This document shows, piece by piece, positions 13,876 to 20,858 of a DNA stretch of 52,603 nucleotides (position 1 is the stretch's first letter; every line of letters starts with the position of its first letter). The position numbers and the translations under genes are program-made. A model generated the notes under the pieces. It worked only from the letters and a program-made list of their open reading frames with translations, ran no database searches and was not told where the DNA came from. The DNA lies in contig JACQIO010000016.1 of assembly GCA_016198415.1 (NCBI GenBank), positions 70,084 to 122,686 of the forward strand, given 5' to 3'. Source of the DNA: Candidatus Berkelbacteria bacterium (GTDB lineage Bacteria; Patescibacteriota; UBA1384; JACPKC01).

Positions 13876-13890
13876 GAACATGATCCGAAC
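13876..13890 (-). promoter_or_regulatory. GTTC-N7-GTTC direct repeat, candidate LexA site
   Basis: A perfect GTTC, seven bases, GTTC on the minus strand, just past the LytR_C stop and about 20 bases upstream of the promoter candidate 13827-13855. It has the same form as the element at dinB. Confidence 0.35.
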
Positions 13891-13897
13891 TGGTTCC

Positions 13898-14569
13898 CTA
13901 GCGATCACTGCCGATGACAACGAGGACATCGGCCGGGGAGGCAATCGAACTCTGGATCAAGATAGGCGTTGACTCACTCAGGTCGTTTGCCAACGTCTGT
14001 GCCTGCTCTTCAAACCCAGTGGCGTAGTAGACCGTGGTCCGGGCATGCGGATTGATCGCGTTGCCAACGGAGAGGACTCGGTAGCCGCCGGCCTCGAGCC
14101 TATCCCGAAGGGCCGCGGCGGCGCCGGCTGGTCCACCACCGTTCAAGACCCGTACCGTCAAGCTCGCTCGATCCACTTGGCTCTCTGGCGGGATGGTCTC
14201 CGCGGGACGGGCCGTCGATTCGAGTCCTGGATCCTGTGGCGCTGACTCCTCCAATGGGGCATCGAGAATAACTAACTCATCACGCACACTGTCTGGACCA
14301 GACCCTTGGGGAACGGAGGCCGGTCCGAGGCCGCTCGTTCGCTCTGCAGTATCGATCAGGCTTGGGACGCTGGCCGTGCGGTCCGACTGATCGGCCTCAC
14401 TCACCTGACCGCTCGGCTTGATGAGAAAGAGCAGGAGGAGAAATCCCAGCATCAGGAGCACTGAGAAAAGCCCTCCGGTACCACGCCCCCTCGCCGGTGG
14501 GGCGACCGTGTGACGGGGTTGAGACTGACGCCGAGAAGATCGAATGCCATCCAAGGTTGCGATCGTCAC
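13898..14569 (-). CDS. Membrane-anchored LytR_C-domain protein
   Basis: A protein of about 223 residues: a basic N-terminus, one membrane segment (about residues 34-51, FSVLLMLGFLLLLFLIKP), a disordered Pro/Ser/Glu-rich linker (55-135), and a C-terminal LytR_C domain (SLTVRVLNGGGPAGAAAALR ... TTVYYATG ... VLVVIGSD). LytR_C domains accompany wall-polymer ligases; alone they are of unknown function. Start is uncertain: the GTG at 14567-14569 lies inside the AGGAGGTGA ribosome site, while the codon at the ideal distance is ATC (14561-14563). It follows lexA by 61 bases. Confidence 0.75.
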   Translation of the reverse strand: MTIATLDGIRSSRRQSQPRHTVAPPARGRGTGGLFSVLLMLGFLLLLFLIKPSGQVSEADQSDRTASVPSLIDTAERTSGLGPASVPQGSGPDSVRDELVILDAPLEESAPQDPGLESTARPAETIPPESQVDRASLTVRVLNGGGPAGAAAALRDRLEAGGYRVLSVGNAINPHARTTVYYATGFEEQAQTLANDLSESTPILIQSSIASPADVLVVIGSDR

Positions 14570-14630
14570 CTCCTGAGTTCCCCTCTAGTCTAGCGCATCC
14601 TGCTCAGCGTGACCGAGGCGGACTATATGG

Positions 14631-15242
14631 TTACTGGGCTAGGCTGAGTTGTCGGATGACCCCCAGCACCCGGCCCTGAATATTGACGTGGTTGGTGTAG
14701 ATCGGCTTGTACTTGGGGTTTGCTGGCTGGAGGCGGATCCGCCCGCGCTCCTTGTAGAAACGCTTGAGCGTGACACTCTCTTCATCCAAGAGCGCGACGA
14801 CGATATCACCGTTCCTGGGTCGATCGGTTCGCTGAATGACGACGTAGTCACCATCCAGAATTCCGTCGTCTTGCATCGAGTCGCCGCTGACTTTGAGGGC
14901 AAAGACGTCCGGGGCCATCATTGAGCGAGGGATGTCGATGGTCTCGTTGGTGCGGAGGGCGGCAATGGGTGACCCGGCCGCAATCGATCCGAGGAGCGGG
15001 ATGTCGTAGGCGCGCTCATCCCACGTGGGGGTGAGCTGGAGGGAGCGTGCCTCGCGCCCGTCTTTGTCGAGGTGACCCTTGGCTTGAAGAGTGTCGATGT
15101 GTTCCGCCACAGTGGCCACGGAGCGGAGGTGGAAGTGTTCGGCAATCTCCCGGTAACTTGGGGCGTACCCGTGGTCCTCAATGTAGCCCCGGAGGTAGTC
15201 GAGAATCCCCTTCTGTTTGGGGGTGAGGGTGGCGAGCTTCAT
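14631..15242 (-). CDS. lexA: LexA repressor (SOS regulator, S24 autoprotease)
   Basis: A 203-residue LexA. The N-terminal winged helix (LTPKQKGILDYLRGYIEDHG, then SYREIAEHFHLRSVATVAEH) binds DNA. The self-cleavage site is A89-G90 in SIAAGSP, and the serine-lysine dyad is S122 (VSGDSM) and K160 (SVTLKRFY). It represses damage genes until RecA triggers cleavage. The ATG overlaps the dinB stop (ATGA), so it can be expressed from the dinB promoter. A TAGGAT box exactly six bases upstream, inside the dinB 3' end, may give a second, leaderless transcript. Confidence 0.96.
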   Translation of the reverse strand: MKLATLTPKQKGILDYLRGYIEDHGYAPSYREIAEHFHLRSVATVAEHIDTLQAKGHLDKDGREARSLQLTPTWDERAYDIPLLGSIAAGSPIAALRTNETIDIPRSMMAPDVFALKVSGDSMQDDGILDGDYVVIQRTDRPRNGDIVVALLDEESVTLKRFYKERGRIRLQPANPKYKPIYTNHVNIQGRVLGVIRQLSLAQ

Positions 15243-16660
15243 GATTCCATCCTACCCGAACAAAGACCGTAGTCACTGTGGACAACGGCGGTTGCGGTCA
15301 AGTCTGGCGTGAAGCGCTTCCGTCGACCGTCGGGGATGACGTGGTGATGGACCGTTGTGCTCAAGCCACTCCGAATCGATTGGTTGCCGTATCGGTTCCG
15401 GATGGCGTCAAGGGCCCGAGTCAGGGCCTGAGATCGCTGATCAGCTGCCAAGAAGGAGCGGGAGGCGGCTCGGGTTGGCACGAGCTCACTGACCGTCAGG
15501 CTCGGCATACGGATGGGGGTGACGTACGAGAGCGGCACGAGTGGATCCTCGCAGGCGGTGTGGATGAGGTACCAGGCCGCCTTGTAGAGAGCGGTGTCGG
15601 ACTCAAGGTATGTGCTCGTTCGATACCCACTCCCCCACCCTGTGGCGTGGGTTTGACGGAGGTACAGACTCAGGTGCTTGGCAACGAAGCCCTGGGCTCT
15701 GAGGCGTTGCCCCACCCGTTCGGCTAACCACATGAGGGTGGGTGGCAGATCGACCACCGCGGTGTCAGACGGGAGCGTGTACTGGTGGCCGATCGACTGC
15801 TCGGGCAAGGCTCTCCAGTACGGCACGACCGGGCTGGGATCGAGGCCACGGCCCACCAGGTAGAGCTCGCGCTCGTACGGGAAGACGATTGGGCGGAGCT
15901 CATCGAGCGAGCGGGTGGCGAGGTCGGCCAGAGTGTGGATCCCACTGCCGCGGAGGCGCCGGCCGAGCCGGGACCCAATCCCGGCGAGCTCCTCAACCGG
16001 TGTCACGGCGTAGAGCGCAGCGCGAGTGAAGGCGCGGACCCCCAGGGATTGAAAGCGGGCGACGAGCTCAGCCTCCTTATCACCCAGGAGGACGGTGAAT
16101 CCATTCGGTTTCTGAGACTCGCTGGCAAGTTTGGCGAGTCGTTTGCTGCGGCTCAGGCCAATCGACGCCGTCAGCACCGCGCCGAGGTGGGTGTGAAGTA
16201 GGGTTTTGATGCGCTGGACGGTGGCAGTGAGCCAGCTGACTTCCAGAGGTGATACATCCACGGGCGTGTTCGCTGAAGGTCGTAGAGTCGATTCTGCGTC
16301 GTTCTGCGTACAATGCTGCGGCTGTGTCACCTCTACAAACGCCTCGTCGATCGAGAAGATCTCAAGCTGGGGTGAGATTGATTCGAGAATCCCGAACAGC
16401 CGTTCGGAGTAGGCTTGGTACTTCCGGTAATCGGGCTCCACAATGATAAGCTCGGGGCAGATCCGCATGGCTTCCCAGCTGCTCATGGCGGTTTTGACGC
16501 CTCGCACCTTTGCCTCGCGTGAAGCGGCGGCAATCACCGACCGTGTTCCTGGCTTGCCGCCCACGCCAATCGGACGGCCACGGAGGGCTGGGTTGCACTG
16601 CTGCTCCACCGAGGCAAAGTAGCAGTTCATGTCGACGTGGAGGATCCAACGGTTTCCCAT
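15239..16660 (-). CDS. dinB: DNA polymerase IV (Y-family translesion polymerase)
   Basis: A 473-residue Y-family polymerase, longer than the usual 350-420. Catalytic residues are visible: D10 in HVDMNCYFASVEQ and D105-E106 in FSIDEAFVEV. A helix-hairpin-helix thumb (VEELAGIGSRLGRRLRGSGI) and a little-finger domain follow, with a divergent C-terminal extension. It copies damaged DNA with low fidelity. The start at 16660 is six bases after a TATCGT -10 box and lacks a ribosome site. A perfect GTTC-N7-GTTC sits directly upstream. It forms an operon with lexA, an arrangement typical of SOS mutagenesis cassettes. Confidence 0.93.
   Translation of the reverse strand: MGNRWILHVDMNCYFASVEQQCNPALRGRPIGVGGKPGTRSVIAAASREAKVRGVKTAMSSWEAMRICPELIIVEPDYRKYQAYSERLFGILESISPQLEIFSIDEAFVEVTQPQHCTQNDAESTLRPSANTPVDVSPLEVSWLTATVQRIKTLLHTHLGAVLTASIGLSRSKRLAKLASESQKPNGFTVLLGDKEAELVARFQSLGVRAFTRAALYAVTPVEELAGIGSRLGRRLRGSGIHTLADLATRSLDELRPIVFPYERELYLVGRGLDPSPVVPYWRALPEQSIGHQYTLPSDTAVVDLPPTLMWLAERVGQRLRAQGFVAKHLSLYLRQTHATGWGSGYRTSTYLESDTALYKAAWYLIHTACEDPLVPLSYVTPIRMPSLTVSELVPTRAASRSFLAADQRSQALTRALDAIRNRYGNQSIRSGLSTTVHHHVIPDGRRKRFTPDLTATAVVHSDYGLCSGRMES
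15249..15254 (-). promoter_or_regulatory. -10 box six bases before the lexA ATG, within dinB
   Basis: TAGGAT, GGAATC, then ATG on the minus strand. TGTTCGGGTA directly precedes it, the same word that flanks the dinB -10. Because it overlaps dinB codons, chance cannot be excluded. Confidence 0.45.
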
Positions 16661-16666
16661 ACCATC

Positions 16667-16672
16667 ACGATA
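16667..16672 (-). promoter_or_regulatory. -10 box six bases before the dinB ATG
   Basis: TATCGT, GATGGT, then ATG on the minus strand. No ribosome-binding site fits between, so the dinB mRNA is probably leaderless. Confidence 0.55.
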
Positions 16673-16675
16673 CCC

Positions 16676-16690
16676 GAACACGGACCGAAC
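16676..16690 (-). promoter_or_regulatory. Candidate LexA operator at dinB (GTTC-N7-GTTC)
   Basis: A perfect direct repeat of GTTC with a 7-base gap (more broadly TGTTCGG, four bases, TGTTCGG) abuts the dinB -10 box. This form is the known LexA box of alphaproteobacteria. The adjacent lexA gene makes the role plausible. Confidence 0.5.
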
Positions 16691-16744
16691 AGGCTGTGGA
16701 TAGTCTTTTCCACTGTCAAGCCCCCGACCCCACACTGCTTCTCC

Positions 16745-16773
16745 TTGACATCAGGTTCAGTCTTCGCTACGCT
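16745..16773 (+). promoter_or_regulatory. Promoter of the coiled-coil orphan gene
   Basis: TTGACA at 16745-16750, a 17-base spacer and TACGCT at 16768-16773. The leader contains a GGGCGC-CGCG-GCGCCC hairpin at about 16799-16814, followed by an A-rich stretch and GGAGGG. Confidence 0.65.
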
Positions 16774-16851
16774 GCTCTGTTTTGCGTTCGGTGACGGAGG
16801 GCGCCGCGGCGCCCTTAAGAATCGAGAAGAAAGAGGAGGGACTCAGAGGAA

Positions 16852-18234
16852 ATGAGCGATATACGTCGTAAGCAGACCGACAAGTACTTGGGGAAGGAGA
16901 TGGACAGGTTGCGGGACCAGGCCCAGAAGCTGGCCGAAGCCATCCAGCAGGCCACCCTGGGGGCGCAGGCGCGCTTTGGCGACCCCGAGGTTCGGCCAGA
17001 CGAGCTGACGGTGATCGTGGAGCGACGAGAGGATGGGGAGGACGCTGGCTCGATCCGGATCCTCCTGGCGATCGGCGGCGTTCGGGTCCGCTTCCAGGTG
17101 GAGTCGAACGGGCTCGGTCTCATGCGCACCTACGCGGGAATCCAGCGGGCACTCCAGTCGTCTTCCATCACACGCCACATCGGCACGCGCTGGATCGAGG
17201 GCGAGCTCATCAACAAGGGGCAGGCCGAGCAGGTGCTCCTGGAGCTCCGGGGCTTGGGCTCGAACGAGTTGGACGGGGCCGTCTACGACCTCGTGGAGGC
17301 GATTCTGCGCGGCGATGCGTCGGTTGTCCCTGGCCTGGCGGCGTCGATTCGGTGCGAGGTCGCGGCCTTCGGCCAGTCCAAGGCCCGGCCGGTAGACTCG
17401 GCTCGGATCAGTGAGCTGGAGAGTCAACTGGCGTCCGAGCGGGCGAGCGCGGTGGCGCGGTTCGCCAAGCTCGAGGCGCAGCTGATCGCCCAGAAGGCTG
17501 AGGCCGAGCAGGCGCGGGTCCAGTCCGAGGTGCAGGCCACGGTCGACGAGGTGACGGCCGAGAAGCAGGAGGCACTCGGGCTCGCTGGTCGACTTGAGGA
17601 GGAACTCGGGGTGGCGCGGGCACTCGTGGTCGAACGCGAGGGCGAGCGAGACGTGCTGGCCCAGGAACTCCGGGAGCGGCAGCGTGAGCTCGGGCTGTTG
17701 ACGCGTAAGTTCAAGCGCCAGCTCGATGAGCTGGAGGAGGAGAACGATCTCCTCCGCGATCCGCAGTCGATCGCACTCCCGGCCGCGTTCATACGGATCC
17801 GGGAGGCGCTCACCGAGCGTCAAGTCTGGGGCGAGCAGATCGACACCGCCCGTGAGGGGATCCTCGCGCGACTGGTGACGGCCTGTACGTCGGCCACCCA
17901 GGCGGTGACGGCGGCGGACCGCCGATCGGACGAGGAACAGGCGCTCCGCGCTCGATTGGAGCAGGAGGCTGGGACGCTCGCTCCGAGCGAGCTGACCGCG
18001 ATTGCCGCCGAGCTTGCGGCTCTCGTTATCAACCAGTCGGAGCAGCGGGACGGGCTCCTGGAAACGGCGGAGCTCGAGTTGGAGCGGCTCGAGGACTACC
18101 ACGTCCTCTTCCTGAACAACCTGGTGTTGCTCCGGCAGCTTGCCGAGCTGGTCGACCAGCTCAACCAACTCGAGGCCGTCCTGCTGCCAGGTGGCCTCAT
18201 GACCGAACTCCCCTCCTTGCTCCCCAGCGAGTGA
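16852..18234 (+). CDS. Long coiled-coil protein, uncharacterised
   Basis: I do not recognise this 460-residue protein. Residues 1-45 are helical and charged; 50-190 form a mixed domain (TVIVERREDGEDAGSIRILL, then ALQSSSITRHIGTRWIEGEL); 180-310 are a long continuous coiled coil rich in Glu, Ala, Arg and Gln (AQLIAQKAEAEQARVQSEVQ); and the C-terminus holds two more helical stretches. There is no signal or membrane segment. The ribosome site is GGAGGG, 11 bases upstream. It has its own promoter and terminator, and the next gene is another orphan of similar composition. Confidence 0.7.
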   Translation: MSDIRRKQTDKYLGKEMDRLRDQAQKLAEAIQQATLGAQARFGDPEVRPDELTVIVERREDGEDAGSIRILLAIGGVRVRFQVESNGLGLMRTYAGIQRALQSSSITRHIGTRWIEGELINKGQAEQVLLELRGLGSNELDGAVYDLVEAILRGDASVVPGLAASIRCEVAAFGQSKARPVDSARISELESQLASERASAVARFAKLEAQLIAQKAEAEQARVQSEVQATVDEVTAEKQEALGLAGRLEEELGVARALVVEREGERDVLAQELRERQRELGLLTRKFKRQLDELEEENDLLRDPQSIALPAAFIRIREALTERQVWGEQIDTAREGILARLVTACTSATQAVTAADRRSDEEQALRARLEQEAGTLAPSELTAIAAELAALVINQSEQRDGLLETAELELERLEDYHVLFLNNLVLLRQLAELVDQLNQLEAVLLPGGLMTELPSLLPSE

Positions 18235-18248
18235 GGTGGAGTCAACCA

Positions 18249-18300
18249 AAAGACCGGTCGGTGACATCCGCCTCAGGCGGACAAGTTGCCGCCGGTCTTT
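18249..18300 (+). terminator. Two-tier terminator hairpin
   Basis: AAAGACCGG (18249-18257) pairs with CCGGTCTTT (18292-18300) around an inner TCCGCC/GGCGGA hairpin (18267-18281). It directly follows the coiled-coil gene. Confidence 0.82.
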
Positions 18301-18369
18301 CCTTATCCCCTACCCCCTGGTACGCTCGGCGGGCTTGGGACACCCAAGACATCGGAAGGAGGAATGCAT

Positions 18370-19566
18370 GTGGCTCAGGCACCGTACATTCACAGTCTCG
18401 AACGGGCACTCCAGTGTGCCCGACATCCGGAGCAGCTGCTCCGACCATTCCCGGACGCCGATCCGCTCTGGTACGTGCCGCTGAGTGGCCGCTACGTACC
18501 GGCTGACACACTCCATGCGCTCAACGTCGAGCAGGTCGGTGAGGTGGAGGATGCGCCAGCGGTGGTGACCGTCAGCGTCTCGTTCCGTCCCGGCCAACTG
18601 GTCTCCCGGGCCTGGCGTGACGCGAACAAGCTCGAGCTCGCCTTCATCGCAGAGCACGAGGAGCGAGCCCGATCGCTCGGCTTCACGCGGTTCCCAGTCG
18701 GTCGGGGCGCGGCCTCCGTCTGGCGGATTCAGATTGCGGTGGTCTATGACTCGATCCACCGCGCCCTGGAGGCGTTCGCCGGTTACATCCCCGACGCACT
18801 CATGGGCGAGCTCGAGGTCTGCAAGGAGTTAGCGCTTCCCGGGCAGTTCGGGACACTCGGCGGACTCGTTGAGCGAGCGAGTGGGCTCGCGGCCGAGCTC
18901 GGTAAGCAGGCTTTCGATCCAGCGAGCGCCGTGCAGCTCTGTCGCGAGCTCTACGGTCTCGCCAGCGCGCTCAGGTCGGGCCGAACCCCGCTCAAGCGCC
19001 AGGCCCGGACCCACTTCCAGGCTGCCACTGTGACCGGACGACTCCGGGCGGTGCGGGAGGTCTCGGCCGGGACCACGGCGCTCATTGAGCGGATGGAGGT
19101 GGTCCTGCACCAGACCGAGGAGTACCTCAAGCGGGCTGGCGACCTCTGCGATTACCTGTATCGGCTCCACGCTGGCCTGGCCGATCTGGTCGGGTGGATG
19201 CGGATTGCGCACCGGGAGTTACGGCAGAGTCCAACGCTCGCGACGGCTCGGCGGGTGCTGGCACCCGCCATCGAGCAGTACCCTGGCCTTCGATCGCAGA
19301 TCTACGTCGACCCGTACCTCACCAAGCTCTGCTGGCAGAAGCGCTGCAGCGATGACAGTGCTTACGCGTTCTGTCGGCTGGCCGAGCTTCAGACATGGAT
19401 CGACAAGGAAGGTGAGACGGAGGAGCGGCGTGTCGAGTGGCTCAGGCGGGCCCTTGAGCGAGCGATCCCGTTCTGTAAGCGGGTCGGTAACCTGGGCAGG
19501 ATTCCGGATGCCGAGGAGTTCGCACGGCGGGAAGCGCAGCTTGCACTGGCGAACATCCTCTTCTAG
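18370..19566 (+). CDS. Helical protein of unknown function
   Basis: A 398-residue soluble protein I cannot assign. It contains a beta-rich N-terminal part (DPLWYVPLSGRYVPADTLHA, VVTVSVSFRPGQLVS) and a long alpha-helical remainder with several Cys residues near the C-terminus (KLCWQKRCSDDSAYAFCR) that could bind metal. Start choice: an ATG two codons upstream lies only a base after AAGGAGG, so the GTG at 18370, seven bases after it, is preferred. It is followed by a strong terminator. Composition and context suggest it works with the coiled-coil gene upstream, but nothing in sequence proves this. Confidence 0.65.
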   Translation: MAQAPYIHSLERALQCARHPEQLLRPFPDADPLWYVPLSGRYVPADTLHALNVEQVGEVEDAPAVVTVSVSFRPGQLVSRAWRDANKLELAFIAEHEERARSLGFTRFPVGRGAASVWRIQIAVVYDSIHRALEAFAGYIPDALMGELEVCKELALPGQFGTLGGLVERASGLAAELGKQAFDPASAVQLCRELYGLASALRSGRTPLKRQARTHFQAATVTGRLRAVREVSAGTTALIERMEVVLHQTEEYLKRAGDLCDYLYRLHAGLADLVGWMRIAHRELRQSPTLATARRVLAPAIEQYPGLRSQIYVDPYLTKLCWQKRCSDDSAYAFCRLAELQTWIDKEGETEERRVEWLRRALERAIPFCKRVGNLGRIPDAEEFARREAQLALANILF

Positions 19567-19617
19567 CCGGTGGCTGGCGGTCATGGATCCTGCGGTCCTT
19601 GGCTGCCACCACCGGCT
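19565..19617 (+). terminator. Terminator of the 18370-19566 gene
   Basis: AGCCGGTGG (19565-19573) pairs with CCACCGGCT (19609-19617), followed by GCTTTTATT. The stem begins within the stop codon. Confidence 0.8.
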
Positions 19618-19621
19618 GCTT

Positions 19622-20359
19622 TTATTCGTCCAGCTGCGGAATTGGGGTGTATATACTGGCAATGGCGATCTTAGGTCGGCGCGTCCCCCCGTATGGAGGA
19701 CCGCCCGCACCGGCCAGTTCGTTGCCAATATCAATCCCCAAGCGAGTCATGACGGCGTAGAGGCGAGCGAAGAGATCGGCAAGTTCGTAGGTGAAGGCTT
19801 GGGCATCCTCTGGGGTAAAGGCGTTGCCCGCCGCTGCCCAGTGTTCAATCCACTCCTCCACCTCCGTGGCCTCCTTGAAGAAGCTCTCGGAAAGCTCAGA
19901 GACGGTCCGTGGCTCGTTCGTGCGGCCGTAGACCCGTTCCAAGAGTCGCTGGGCCTGTTCCGGGCGGATGAGTTCGTTCTGTGGCAGGATTGGCCGAGGC
20001 GGCATTGGCTCCCTCCGCTCGACGAGACCTCTCCGAACTTCCGGACAGTGGCACTCGTCGTAGTGGCAGTACGGACAGTAGCCGGGATACTTCTCAAGGA
20101 TCGCTCGGTTGGGATCAATGAACTGCCGGAGCGTGTAGATGCGCAGTGCCCCGTACACCCCAATGAGGAGGGGCCGGAGTTCCGCAAGCGGCACCTCTTC
20201 ACGGTCTACACCACGACGCAACTCCTCAATGGTTTCGCTGACGTTCTCCCAGAGAGCGGTTGGATCTCGGTACTCGTTGGGGTCCTTGTTGAGGACTCCA
20301 AAGTACTCACGGGCGGGGAGTCGCTCGTAGTGTGGATCCGGACGGCGCCGCTCACTCAT
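19622..20359 (-). CDS. MazG-like protein with cysteine cluster
   Basis: A 245-residue protein. Residues 105-125 carry a CPYCHYDECHC cluster that looks like a zinc knuckle. Residues 160-225 match the MazG/all-alpha NTP pyrophosphatase pattern: FFKEATEVEEWIEHW (ExxE) and, about 30 residues later, ELADLFARLY (ExxD). MazG-type enzymes hydrolyse nucleoside triphosphates to monophosphates to cleanse pools. It begins inside the last codons of trmH and is the final gene of the nusA-to-mazG run. The zinc cluster fused N-terminally is unusual and could supply a nucleic-acid or partner contact. Confidence 0.65.
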   Translation of the reverse strand: MSERRRPDPHYERLPAREYFGVLNKDPNEYRDPTALWENVSETIEELRRGVDREEVPLAELRPLLIGVYGALRIYTLRQFIDPNRAILEKYPGYCPYCHYDECHCPEVRRGLVERREPMPPRPILPQNELIRPEQAQRLLERVYGRTNEPRTVSELSESFFKEATEVEEWIEHWAAAGNAFTPEDAQAFTYELADLFARLYAVMTRLGIDIGNELAGAGGPPYGGTRRPKIAIASIYTPIPQLDE

Positions 20360-20858
20360 ACTGACCCCACCGGAGCCAGGCGCAGGCAATCCCAAAGGCG
20401 ACAGCGGCATTCAAGGACTCTTTCTGGCCGAGCATGGGGATCTGCACGACGTGATCGGCCAGGCGGAGGGTTGATTCTGTGACGCCGTGGAGCTCGTTGC
20501 CAACAACGAGGGCGATCCGGAGAGGGGGTGAAACGTGAAACGTGAACAGTGAAACGGCAGACGGAGCCTGCTCGAGGGCGAGAACCGTCCAGCCGCCACG
20601 CTTTAGTTGATCAACGATCGTAAGATGATTATCGAACTTTGTCCAGGGTACGGTGTTCTCGGCACCAAGGGCGGTCTTGGCAACGCGTCCCCGAACTACA
20701 GGATCGTTCAGTCCGTCTGGGCCAGCCGTGAAGCCGCTGAGGTAGAGATGCTCAAGGCCAAAGCCATCGGCCGTCCGGAAAGCGGCCCCAACGTTGTAGA
20801 GGCTCCGAACGTTTTCGAGGATGGCAACCACCCTTCGCTTGTGGGGTGGCCGGCTCAT
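20352..20858 (-). CDS. SpoU/TrmH-family RNA 2'-O-methyltransferase
   Basis: A 168-residue SPOUT methyltransferase with the three family motifs: ILENVRSLYNVGAAFRTADG near the start, ALVVGNELHGVTE and VQIPMLGQKESLNAAVAFGI near the end. It transfers methyl from SAM to a ribose in tRNA or rRNA; the exact target cannot be told. Compared with relatives, a short tandem GTGAAAC repeat encodes the variable stretch around LFTFHVS. The ATG overlaps the hisS stop (ATGA). It belongs to the hisS-trmH-mazG-like unit. Confidence 0.88.
   Translation of the reverse strand: MSRPPHKRRVVAILENVRSLYNVGAAFRTADGFGLEHLYLSGFTAGPDGLNDPVVRGRVAKTALGAENTVPWTKFDNHLTIVDQLKRGGWTVLALEQAPSAVSLFTFHVSPPLRIALVVGNELHGVTESTLRLADHVVQIPMLGQKESLNAAVAFGIACAWLRWGQYE

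Noticed and set aside
16843-18267. A 474-residue minus-strand frame opposite the coiled-coil gene
   Set aside because: It is the antisense image of the real plus-strand gene, which has a promoter, ribosome site and terminator; the Leu/Arg-rich reverse translation has no domain.
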